From the NCBI GenBank assembly GCA_016649775.1, contig JAENWY010000014.1, positions 1-19,407 on the forward strand: a stretch of 19,407 nucleotides of DNA, written 5' to 3'. Both the position numbers and the translations under genes were made by a program. Source of the stretch: Spirochaetaceae bacterium (GTDB lineage Bacteria > Spirochaetota > Spirochaetia > Sphaerochaetales > Sphaerochaetaceae). Positions 6,741 to 15,600 of this stretch are shown piece by piece. The first letter of the stretch is position 1, and each line of letters starts with the position of its first letter. The notes beneath the pieces are model-generated. The model had not been told where the DNA came from and ran no database searches. It saw nothing but the letters and a program-made list of their open reading frames with translations.

Positions 6741-7748
6741 TTATTTAGAAATCTTTCTAGCTAGGTCAACTACACGAGTTGAATAAGCAAACTCGTTATC
6801 ATACCAACTGATTACCTTAAAGAACTTAGGACCCATTTTCATTGTTGATAAACCATCAACAATTGAAGAGTGATCATTACCAACGATATCATGAGATACA
6901 ATTGGATCTTCAGTGTATTCAAGAATACCAACCATAGGACCTGATTCAGAAGCAGCTTTAAACATTGCGTTTAATTCAGCAACAGTACAATCTTTTTCTG
7001 TTTCAACAACTAAATCAACAACTGAACCTGTAGGAGTTGGAACACGCATTGCCATACCATTCATTTTGCCTTTTAATTCTGGAATAACTTGAGATACAGC
7101 AGCTGCAGCACCAGTAGTTGTAGGAATTATGGAAATAGCACCTGAACGTGATCTACGTAAATCATCTTTAGGTTGATCTAACATAACTTGGTCATTTGTG
7201 TATGAATGTATAGTAGTCATTAAGCCACGAACAATTCCTAAATTATCTAAGATAACTTTTGAAATTGGAGCTAAACAGTTAGTTGTACATGAAGCGTTTG
7301 AGAATGCTTCATTCTTTAAATCAATAGTTTCATCATTTACACCGCAAACGATAGTTTGGTCAATTTCATCTTTAGCAGGAACTGTTAAGATAACTTTCTT
7401 AGCTCCAGCTTTGATGTGATCTTTATAACCACCTCTAGGACCATCAGCTGTTCTAAAAACACCTGTTGATTCTATAACTACATCTACATTAAGAGCGCCC
7501 CAAGGAAGGTTTTTTGGATCTCTTTCACTATAAATTTTAATATTTTTTCCGTCTACAGAGATAGCGCCTTCTAAAGCTTTTACTTCATGGTCATATACAC
7601 CGTAAGTTGAATCGTACTTTAGTAAATGTGCTAAAGTCTTTGGGTCTGTTAAGTCGTTAATACCGACAATTTCAATGCTTGGATCTTTTGACGCAATCTT
7701 AAAAACATTACGTCCAATTCTACCGAAACCGTTAATAGCAATCTTCAT
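6741..7748 (-). CDS. gap: Glyceraldehyde-3-phosphate dehydrogenase
   Basis: This 335-residue enzyme oxidises glyceraldehyde-3-phosphate to 1,3-bisphosphoglycerate with NAD+ in glycolysis. The N-terminal Rossmann motif INGFGRIGR (5-13) is followed by INDL, where D32 favours NAD over NADP. The catalytic Cys154 lies in SNASCTTNCLAP and the activating His181 in TTIHSYTNDQ; the C-terminal SWYDNEFAYS is intact. Length is typical. The ATG at 7748 has GGAGG 8 nt upstream. It is the first gene of the operon that continues to pgk-tpi, whose PGK part uses its product directly. A good promoter lies 40 nt upstream. Confidence 0.96.
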   Translation of the reverse strand: MKIAINGFGRIGRNVFKIASKDPSIEIVGINDLTDPKTLAHLLKYDSTYGVYDHEVKALEGAISVDGKNIKIYSERDPKNLPWGALNVDVVIESTGVFRTADGPRGGYKDHIKAGAKKVILTVPAKDEIDQTIVCGVNDETIDLKNEAFSNASCTTNCLAPISKVILDNLGIVRGLMTTIHSYTNDQVMLDQPKDDLRRSRSGAISIIPTTTGAAAAVSQVIPELKGKMNGMAMRVPTPTGSVVDLVVETEKDCTVAELNAMFKAASESGPMVGILEYTEDPIVSHDIVGNDHSSIVDGLSTMKMGPKFFKVISWYDNEFAYSTRVVDLARKISK

Positions 7749-7787
7749 GGATAAATCCTCCAGATTTATGGTTATTTTTATTCTTTA

Positions 7788-7816
7788 ATAATACTAATTA
7801 GTTCTAAAAGGGTCAA
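7788..7816 (-). promoter_or_regulatory. Probable promoter of the gap - pgk-tpi operon
   Basis: On the minus strand TTGACC (7816-7811), a 17-nt spacer and TATTAT (7793-7788) closely match a housekeeping promoter. It predicts a leader of about 32 nt carrying the strong GGAGG site of gap. Position and quality fit a highly expressed glycolytic operon. By eye only. Confidence 0.7.
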
Positions 7817-7832
7817 CATTTTGAGACATAAA

Positions 7833-7942
7833 ATAAAAATATTATTTTTATCACAACAAAAATGCAACACATTTAAAGTTTATCAGTAATTATTTATCTA
7901 TATTCACAGTATAGATTTTAAGTTATTTTTTCAATACTTAAA
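7833..7942. promoter_or_regulatory. AT-rich corC-gap intergenic region with three dyads
   Basis: The 220-nt spacer 7749-7968 holds the gap promoter and, upstream of it, three perfect inverted repeats: 8-bp arms with a 3-nt centre at 7833-7851 (ATAAAAAT/ATTTTTAT), 7-bp arms with a 7-nt centre at 7896-7916 (ATCTATA/TATAGAT), and 7-bp arms with a 12-nt centre at 7917-7942. The last two abut each other and are not followed by a T tract on the minus strand. They may end corC transcription inefficiently or bind a regulator of gap; the AT-rich context makes some chance pairing likely. Confidence 0.35.
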
Positions 7943-7968
7943 TTGTTTTAATTTTTTACAAAAATTTA

Positions 7969-8739
7969 TTATTTTACAATTGTTATTTCAATACTATTAA
8001 TTTTATGACCTTCAATATTGGCAACTTTAAATATAAGATTGTCATGTTCAACAGTCTCACCATTTAAAGGGATTCTTCCAAATAATTCAAAAACATATCC
8101 ACCAATGGTCTCAAAATCTTCTTCATTTAATTTAACATTAAGTTCTTCATTCAAATCTTCAATATTTGTTCTTGCCTCTACAAGATATTTATTCTCACCA
8201 ATTTTATTGATCTCTGGTTCTTCATCTTCATCAAATTCATCTTGAATTTCACCAACGATAACCTCTAAAATATCTTCGAGACAAACAATTCCTGCAACAC
8301 CACCATATTCATCAACAACAATTGCAATATGAACCTTAATTCTCTTAAAATCACGTAATAAATCATCTAAATGTTTACTATCGGGTACAAAATAGGGCTT
8401 TCTCATTAAAGATTTTACACCGAAATTGTCTTGAATTCCTTTTCTAAGTAAATCTTTAGCATACAAAACACCTATTATATTATCATAATTATCTTCATAT
8501 ACAGGATATCGAGAATAACCATTTTTAATAATGATAGAATAAAATTCATCTAGAGTAATATCTGAATTTACAAAATCAACATCAATTCTAGGAATCATTA
8601 TCTCTCTGACTGTCATATCATCAAGTTCAGCAATACCTTTTATCATTGTTTGACGTTCTTCTCTTTCAGACTTTTCTTGTTCTTCGTCTATTTCTTCTTT
8701 ATTTGATTGAAATTTAAAAAAGTAATCAAAAATACTCAA
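7969..8739 (-). CDS. CBS-domain protein, CorC/TlyC (hemolysin C) family
   Basis: The 256-residue protein has a short charged N-terminus, a tandem CBS pair (about residues 40-165, with MTVREIMIPRIDVDFV, GYSRYPVYED and HIAIVVDEYGGVAGIV) and a C-terminal CorC_HlyC domain (about 180-255, with ETIGGYVFELFGRIP). Such proteins are linked to Mg2+/Co2+ export or, in Brachyspira, were named hemolysins (TlyC); CBS pairs usually bind adenine nucleotides. No membrane DUF21/CNNM domain is present, so this is the short soluble form, as in E. coli CorC. The start is TTG at 8739-8737, overlapping the ybeY stop in TTGA, with GGAG 8 nt upstream. The ybeY-corC neighbourhood is widely conserved. Confidence 0.85.
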   Translation of the reverse strand: MSIFDYFFKFQSNKEEIDEEQEKSEREERQTMIKGIAELDDMTVREIMIPRIDVDFVNSDITLDEFYSIIIKNGYSRYPVYEDNYDNIIGVLYAKDLLRKGIQDNFGVKSLMRKPYFVPDSKHLDDLLRDFKRIKVHIAIVVDEYGGVAGIVCLEDILEVIVGEIQDEFDEDEEPEINKIGENKYLVEARTNIEDLNEELNVKLNEEDFETIGGYVFELFGRIPLNGETVEHDNLIFKVANIEGHKINSIEITIVK

Positions 8740-9218
8740 AATTCACACTCCATTAATTCTTTAAGAACTTGTTCTTGAAGAGATAGCATTGGCTCAATGT
8801 TAAAGTCATTGGTCTTATGGTCTAAACCTATAAGATGTAATACACCATGGATTAATAATCGATATAGTTCCTCATCAAAGCTCGCCCCAAAATCTTCACA
8901 GTTTCTTTCAAGAGCACTAAGAGAAATTATCATATCTCCTAGTACATTCTCAACTTCTTCCCCTGTCATTGTTGGCCAAAAATCTTCTTCATTTCTACTA
9001 TCACTTTGTACAAATGATAAAATATCTGTAGGAGAATCTAAATTTCTATATTCTTTATTTAGAGCCTGTATTTCATAATCAGAAACAAAAGATACAGACA
9101 ATTCAACATCATGAGTATCTACCTTTTCTAAAATTTTATTAATCCTTTTTATAACCAAATCTTCATTTGCTCTTTCGCTATAACTCGGATTCCCGTATTC
9201 AACATCAATTATATTCAT
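8736..9218 (-). CDS. ybeY: Endoribonuclease YbeY (rRNA maturation factor)
   Basis: YbeY is a zinc-dependent RNase involved in 16S rRNA 3' maturation and ribosome quality control. The metal-binding motif HGVLHLIGLDH is complete (H124, H128, H134), preceded by LNKEYRNLDSPTDILSF (53-69) and GDMIIS (94-99), both characteristic. At 160 residues it has the usual length. The ATG at 9218 has only a modest purine-rich GAGAGAG site 2-4 nt upstream. It overlaps corC by 4 nt and is separated from the pgpH-like gene by 154 nt, so it may start its own transcript. Confidence 0.93.
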   Translation of the reverse strand: MNIIDVEYGNPSYSERANEDLVIKRINKILEKVDTHDVELSVSFVSDYEIQALNKEYRNLDSPTDILSFVQSDSRNEEDFWPTMTGEEVENVLGDMIISLSALERNCEDFGASFDEELYRLLIHGVLHLIGLDHKTNDFNIEPMLSLQEQVLKELMECEF

Positions 9219-9314
9219 AACTCTCTCAATTTATATATTATTAAAGCTAATTTTAGTATCAATTACAATACTAAATATTAATTATCTAAACTTTCAAAAT
9301 ACCAACTTATAGTA

Positions 9315-9323
9315 AGTATAACA
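9315..9323 (-). promoter_or_regulatory. Possible extended -10 promoter upstream of ybeY
   Basis: On the minus strand TGTTATACT (9323-9315) gives an extended -10 motif in the 154-nt spacer before ybeY; the corresponding -35 region is poor. A nearby inverted repeat with perfect 8-bp arms (9252-9259 and 9268-9275, 8-nt centre) lies in the predicted leader and could be an operator or a leader hairpin. Weak evidence in AT-rich DNA. Confidence 0.35.
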
Positions 9324-9372
9324 TATTTTATAATATTTATTATATTGCCTTAAAGCAAAATTAATACAATAT

Positions 9373-11634
9373 TTACTTTCCGTCATTCCCCTTTAATGTT
9401 TTTTCCTGATCTGGGTATGCAATTCTTGTATGATATTTTCCCATCAGAGAAGTTTCAATAGAATTTTTGATTATATTTAATTCAGTCAAATCTAATCTAC
9501 TATCTCTTAATTGATTATGATCAAATTTAACTTTTATTATATTTGATACCATTCTACTAATTTTTTGAGGAGTAATATCTTTAATTGAGTGCGAAGCTGC
9601 TTCCGCACAATCACTTAACATAACTATGGCACTCTCACGTGATGTAGGAGAATTCCCTGTATATGAGAAATCTGTTTCATTTACAGCGTAATTAGTATCT
9701 TGTGAATCTTTAACAGCCTCATTATAAAAATAAGAGATAATATCATTCCCATGATGCTCCCCTATTATCGTTATTATTTCTAAAGGAAGGCCTTCTTCTC
9801 TACATTTTTCTACACTAGATTTAACATGCGATCTAATCATAGCAGCACTCATAGCTGGTGACAAGTCATCATGTTTATTAATTCCCGGCATCTGATTTTC
9901 AGTGAAATATTCAGGACGGTCCATTTTTCCAACATCATGATAAAGCGCTGCAACCTTACATAAATTTTCATCAGCTCCAATTGATTTTGCAGCAGCTACA
10001 GATAAATCAGCAACTCCTAATGAATGGTTAAAGGTTCCATTTGCATTATTTTTTAGTTTTTCCAATAATGGAGAATTTAATTTCTCAAGTTCTCTTAGTC
10101 GAAAAATTGTAGGAATATTTAAGAAATTATCTATATAAGGCAGAGTAAATTTCTCTAAAATTAAACATAATAAACTATTCGCAATAATTGTTACTAAACT
10201 AGAACTCAGCTTAACAAAGGGATAACCCTGTATTGCATATAACAATATTGTCATTGCTAAAGCCAATCCTATTGCTTTTAAAACACTGAGATTACTGATT
10301 AATCTATCCTTTTCATAATCAATAATATTTATAAAGCTAATACCAATTGTTGCTAAATAGAAAAAAGTAAACCAAGTTGCACCAGGAAACAAAGCTCCAA
10401 AAAGAGCATATTGAATTGTAAATAAATAGCCATAACGCTTATAACCCGTAATATTCTTTAGCAACATAGAACCCAATACAATCGGAAGTAAAGGTCCTAA
10501 TACAGTTGAATTAAAATTATCCCTTAATACCAATATTACAGTTGTAATAATTAACGTTATTACCATAATTACTAAATAAACCATTGTGAATTGAATTCTT
10601 CTTATTGAATTTTTATTGCTTGTAAAAAATAAATAGTAAGAAATTAAAGTAATTAATATTATTAGTATTTCTCTAGCTAATATCTGTGGAGTGGAATACA
10701 AGGACTTATGACTTTCTACTTGTTTTAATAGAGCTAAATCATCTTCAGATATAATTGAATCTTTTACCAATATTTTTTGACCAGCAGCAACATATACATT
10801 TTGAGGTGGAACACTATTAAAAGCTTCAGATAAAACTGCTTGAGTTGCAAGTTCATCATATAAAACATTAGGATTAAGTAACCCTTTTAAGACTACAGAA
10901 ATAAACTCAACGTCATAAACAGAATCAGTTATTGAATGATTTTTTAATTGTTTTTCAACAAAAGCAGATATTTTATCTTTAGTAATTATATCAGCTACAT
11001 CAACTTTATTTGTTATTTGTTTATTATTTCTATTATAAAGTGATGTTACATCACCCTGAACTACAAAAATGGAATATCCTTCATTACTTACTTTATTAAT
11101 TTCGTTTGTATTAGCATAACCATTTTCAATTATTTTTTTTCCTACTTGTTCAATCCAAGTTCCAAATTCCTGTTTCTGTATATCACTAGATGCTACGTAT
11201 TGGCTTTTAAAAAATAATAATTCATCTTCTGATAACCCAACAAATCGCTCAGCTAATATTGAAGCTGAACTTACGCTAAATAGATGGATAAAGGTATTTA
11301 ATTTATCATAACTAGACAAAGTCGCATCTTTATCAAATTCAAATCTAGGATAAACTCTTTTAATGGCTTCAGCTCGTAACTCATTGGTTTTATCAACATT
11401 TTCATATTCAAATGCTCTTTTTACAAATAAATCTTCTGGAGCTAATTCTTTTACTTGGAGGTTTGCTGTAATAGTATTTGAACTCATTAATTTTCTTGCA
11501 ATAAACATTGGCATAACAAGCATAACTATCAAAATACTTATCGTAAAAAACACTAATAAGAATCTTTCATTAGTAGTAGCTTCCCCTTCGCTAGGAGTTA
11601 TTGCTTCAAAAAATACAAATTTTTTATTTCTCAA
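9373..11634 (-). CDS. 7TM-HD phosphodiesterase, PgpH/YqfF-like (probable c-di-AMP hydrolase)
   Basis: This 753-residue membrane protein has the PgpH layout: a first membrane helix (about 27-47), a long extracytoplasmic 7TMR-HDED domain (about 55-315), a block of seven membrane helices (about 322-495), and a cytoplasmic HD domain. The HD active site is intact: H537 in FNHSLGVAD, H566-D567 in YHDVGK, and H627-H628 in GEHHGND, with a later LSDCAEAA. Listeria PgpH hydrolyses the second messenger c-di-AMP; the same role here is inferred from architecture. The start is TTG at 11634-11632, with GGAGG 7 nt upstream, overlapping the phoH stop in TTGA. The phoH - pgpH - ybeY order is common in bacteria and joins it to RNA metabolism genes. 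Confidence 0.88.
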   Translation of the reverse strand: MRNKKFVFFEAITPSEGEATTNERFLLVFFTISILIVMLVMPMFIARKLMSSNTITANLQVKELAPEDLFVKRAFEYENVDKTNELRAEAIKRVYPRFEFDKDATLSSYDKLNTFIHLFSVSSASILAERFVGLSEDELLFFKSQYVASSDIQKQEFGTWIEQVGKKIIENGYANTNEINKVSNEGYSIFVVQGDVTSLYNRNNKQITNKVDVADIITKDKISAFVEKQLKNHSITDSVYDVEFISVVLKGLLNPNVLYDELATQAVLSEAFNSVPPQNVYVAAGQKILVKDSIISEDDLALLKQVESHKSLYSTPQILAREILIILITLISYYLFFTSNKNSIRRIQFTMVYLVIMVITLIITTVILVLRDNFNSTVLGPLLPIVLGSMLLKNITGYKRYGYLFTIQYALFGALFPGATWFTFFYLATIGISFINIIDYEKDRLISNLSVLKAIGLALAMTILLYAIQGYPFVKLSSSLVTIIANSLLCLILEKFTLPYIDNFLNIPTIFRLRELEKLNSPLLEKLKNNANGTFNHSLGVADLSVAAAKSIGADENLCKVAALYHDVGKMDRPEYFTENQMPGINKHDDLSPAMSAAMIRSHVKSSVEKCREEGLPLEIITIIGEHHGNDIISYFYNEAVKDSQDTNYAVNETDFSYTGNSPTSRESAIVMLSDCAEAASHSIKDITPQKISRMVSNIIKVKFDHNQLRDSRLDLTELNIIKNSIETSLMGKYHTRIAYPDQEKTLKGNDGK

Positions 11635-12602
11635 AATTCTTCCTCCATTTTATCATATGCATCAATTATCTTTTGAATAATCTTTGCTCTAACTACATCT
11701 TTAGAATCAAACTCTACAAACTCTATTCCAGGAATGTTTCGTAAAATTTTTGAAGCATGTAATAACCCAGATCGTTTGCCATGTGGTAAATCTATTTGTG
11801 ATACATCTCCAGTTACAATGACTTTTGAATTTTCACCTATTCTAGTTAAGAACATTTTCATTTGTTCCTTTGAGGTATTTTGAGCCTCGTCAAGAATAAT
11901 AATACTATTGTGTAAAGATCTACCTCGCATGTAGGCTAGAGGAGCTATCTCAATTGCTCCAGAGCTTTCCATTCTTGTAATTGAACCAGGAGGCAACATC
12001 CACGCCATAGCATCAAATAAAGGTCTAATATAAGGGTTTATTTTTTCACTTAATGTTCCTGGTAGAAATCCAAGATTTTCTCCAGCCTCAACAACAGGTC
12101 TAGTTAAAATAATTTTCTGTTTTTTTCCACTATTTAATTGTGCAAGAGCATAAGCAATTGCTAGAAAAGTTTTACCAGTTCCAGCAGGACCAATAGCAAA
12201 AGATATTTGTGAAGTATCCATTGCTTTTATTAATTGTTTTTGATGAGTAGTTTTTGCAAATATAGTTTTATTATTAACACTAATACTTTGGAACTCATCA
12301 TAACTAATTTGATTTGAAAGCAAATCAGAAACACTAGGACCAGATACAATGTTTTGATATTCCATGAATATCTGACTCTCATCAATGTTCTTAGTACTTT
12401 CTGAATCTAATTTATTTAAGTTTTTAAATAAGTCTTCAGACAAATCTAATCTAAAGTCATCATCTGACTCTACTATTAAATAGTTGCCTCTGCTTATTAT
12501 CTCAACATCAAGTAATATTTCTATATATGCAATATTACTATCATTTGCTCCGCAAATGATTCGAAGTTTATCTAAATTATCAAATTTTATATTTCTAATC
12601 AT
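11631..12602 (-). CDS. PhoH-like ATPase
   Basis: This 323-residue cytoplasmic P-loop ATPase belongs to the PhoH/YbeZ family, whose members are linked to RNA metabolism and work genetically or physically with YbeY. Walker A is GPAGTGKT (138-145) and Walker B is IIILDEAQN (about 234-242). Other family signatures are LTRPVVEAGENLGFLPG (about 166-182) and VTGDVSQIDLP (about 263-273). The N-terminal 100 residues form the small, less conserved domain. The ATG at 12602 lies 12 nt after the lptD stop, with a GGATAGGT purine run just upstream. It overlaps the pgpH-like gene by 4 nt. Confidence 0.92.
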   Translation of the reverse strand: MIRNIKFDNLDKLRIICGANDSNIAYIEILLDVEIISRGNYLIVESDDDFRLDLSEDLFKNLNKLDSESTKNIDESQIFMEYQNIVSGPSVSDLLSNQISYDEFQSISVNNKTIFAKTTHQKQLIKAMDTSQISFAIGPAGTGKTFLAIAYALAQLNSGKKQKIILTRPVVEAGENLGFLPGTLSEKINPYIRPLFDAMAWMLPPGSITRMESSGAIEIAPLAYMRGRSLHNSIIILDEAQNTSKEQMKMFLTRIGENSKVIVTGDVSQIDLPHGKRSGLLHASKILRNIPGIEFVEFDSKDVVRAKIIQKIIDAYDKMEEEF

Positions 12603-12614
12603 TACCTATCCATA

Positions 12615-15600
12615 TTAACCAGAGTATTGCCAAGCTCCTTTAGAGTCCAGACTAATGCTTTCATCCACCTTTAATTCTGGAATAGTTTTCCACTGTAAGA
12701 AGAATGTTAGTGTCGGAACAAAGCTATATTTATAGGAAGATAATACAACGGTTCCAGTGTATTTGCAATGGAGATTCCAATCTTCCATATAGTGTACAAA
12801 TTCAAATGAGATACTTTCCAAATTAAAATTAGTATTAGTTCTTCCTTCTCCAAACAAGTCAAAAGAGCGGCCTAAATCTGCTATTAATTTACTAATAGAG
12901 AAATTTCCTTCACTGTCATAATAATTACTAAAGCCATAGTTTGAGGTAGTTATAGAAAAATCACATTCTAAGAACTCTGCAATATCAAAAGAAAGGGAGG
13001 TTTTCAATGTAAAATAAGTTGAATAATGATCATTAAAATCATAATTAAATGTTGTATCAACACTTAAATTAAATCCCATCCTGTTTTTCCACCACAATTT
13101 CTGTAAGTTTTTAAATGATAATGTATTTCTAAAATAATCAGCATTAATACTTCCTTTTTCAGATGAAAAATTAAATTCACTTGTCAAAAATTTATTGGTA
13201 TAAGAGGTTTTAATTTCATTAAAGTAATTATCTATGTCTTCATTTAATCCATAAAACTCAAAAGATTGACTAATTTTCTGACTAATATCTGTATTATTGT
13301 AGGTAATAAATCCTGAAAGATCTAATGGGTCTATAGATCGAACGGCTGTATCATACGATGATATATCATAGTATGTTGTAAGTGAGGTAGAAAAGAATCC
13401 ATTTACATATTTTATAGTATCTGTAACTGAAGTAAATTCAAAAGTATTATCAACATTTACATCAAATGATAAGTTATTAGTAATTCCATAACCTTCAAAA
13501 TATAAAGATGGACTAAGTGTTAATGTTAAGGGAGGTAACTGCAGAGATAATTTTGGAGTTAAATATATATCTCCAAGACTAAACCTATGTGAGATTGATA
13601 GTAAATGCTTAGTTACCCAATCATCTGTAAATTCAAAACTTGAATAAACCTTTCTCTCACTATTTTCATTGTAATAATATAATTTAGTATTAAAATAATA
13701 GGAAATTCCAAGAAAAGGTAACAATAAAGAATTATCATTTGAAATTGTAACATTTTTATTTATTATTGTATTTTCATCATAACTATAGGTATTTGATAAT
13801 TTCGAAGTATAACTTAACCAATTGGGATTTAAACTAGCTTTGTATGTAAAATCTAATTCACTGGTATTTTGACGTTCTACCCATTCATCTGTATTCTCTC
13901 CAATAGCACTAACTTGATAAGAATAATATTCATTTAATAAATAATCTAAAGATGTTGTAAAACTTGTTTTAGTACTTATACTGCTACTTTTTTTAAAGGA
14001 TAAATTATCTAAAGTACCTATTAATAAATTATCGACTAAAACAGTACTTTCATCAATAATAGGTTTATCCAAAGAATTATTAGGATCCTTGTCTAAAGTG
14101 CTCACCTCTTTAGCCTTTTTTATTTTCTCATCAACTTTAATATCCTGTTCACCACCAAAAATAAAGGAAAAAAGAGTACCACTCATTTTTGCTTTTATTG
14201 CAGGAAAAAAATAACTAGTAAGGCTATATTTATAAGTACTATCTATATTCTGCCAAGTATATTCTGCTGAAGAATTTATGGAGGTCATTTGAAGAACTTT
14301 AATATAATCACCAAAAATAGTTGTTGGCACTACTATTTTAGCAGTTAAATCCCATTTATAAGAATTAACATCAGAACTATATGTTGTAGGAAATTTTTGA
14401 TCTTTGTTCCACAAAGCATCTAGATTAAAAGAAGAAAGCCTATTTGAATACGCCTTTTTTGCTTTGGGATCAGAACTATAAGGAATATCTAATGACAATG
14501 TTAATATACTTGACTTATAATCAAGGGAAACTTTACCGTCATATCTGAATGCTGGAAAGGCGGTAGGGTTTTCTAAATCTCCGGTATCACCATCGGATGT
14601 AAATGAGGTCATCGTTGAAAAATCAATTTTCAACGATGAAGATAATAAATTTAATTCACTAGCTACACCTAAAGCAAACGCATTTGTTTCATCACTATTA
14701 TTAATCCCACTTTCAACTCTATATGGGGTAAATTCATAGGCATCAAACATTAAAGATAAAAAACTGCCTGTTTTAGAAGACCATTTTTCAAGATTAGTTA
14801 GCTCTGCTTCTTTTTTTGCAGTATATATCGAGGAAGTTGGGTATAGTTGTTTTGAACTTGAAGAAGAAAGCAATGTACTAAAACTAGATCTCTCAGTTTT
14901 TGAAAAAGATGGGTATTTACCAAATATTTCAAAAGTTGTATTTACAAAAAATCCACGAGAAGTTTCATACCCTAGGGAAGGATTTCCTATCATTGTAGCG
15001 CCTGGTGAATAGAAATAGGGTAAATATAAAACAGGAACTCGACCGATAGAAATGAAAGCATTTTTTAAGAACATATCACCATTAGGCAAAAGTGCTAATT
15101 TTTCGGCACTAATCGAAGAATATGCTGTATCAATATTAGTTGAAACAAATCCATCTTTTAAGATAAAAGAATCAGAATCACTATTGTATGATAGCTTGCT
15201 AGAAGAAGCTATAAATGTTATCTCGTTCCCTTCACTATTAATACGGGTAGTAGAAATAATACCACCTGCTACATCAATAGCCTTAGTACCCCAGTTGAGA
15301 GAAACTATTTCACCATTAATATTTTGAAAACTTTTATTATTAGAGCCTGTTGTACTTTCAAAACTAACTCCACCTAGTGCCGACAATCTTTTATTTGCAA
15401 GGTCAACAATTATTTTAGAGGCACTCAGTTTTTGAGGCGCATCTTCAGCTTTTACTTTAAATGTAATTTGAGCAGAACCTTCAAGAATAATTAAAGGATT
15501 TTCATTTCCACTCTTTAATAAACTTTGAGCACTAATAATTTCAAGTATATATGGATTTGATTCAATTGGTTTTCCAATTTCAATAGCAGCAACAGCTTGA

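Noticed and set aside
7198..7419. Plus-strand open frame inside gap
   Set aside because: Antisense shadow of GAPDH around the active-site region; no start signals.
8018..8245. Serine-rich plus-strand open frame
   Set aside because: Antisense of the acidic (Asp/Glu-rich) part of the CorC-like gene; serine runs are the complement of those codons.
8797..9078. Plus-strand open frame of 93 codons
   Set aside because: Antisense of ybeY, including its metal-binding motif; no ribosome-binding site.
9203..9230. TTGATA-N16-TAATAT promoter-like pair close to ybeY
   Set aside because: It would leave a leader of only about 9 nt, too short for the ribosome-binding site; the extended -10 farther upstream is more plausible.
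11363..11680. Plus-strand open frame of 105 codons
   Set aside because: Antisense of the N-terminus of the pgpH-like gene and the end of phoH; the hydrophobic look mirrors the membrane helix codons.
15052..15327. Plus-strand open frame of 91 codons
   Set aside because: Antisense of the lptD-like gene with no start signal or family resemblance.
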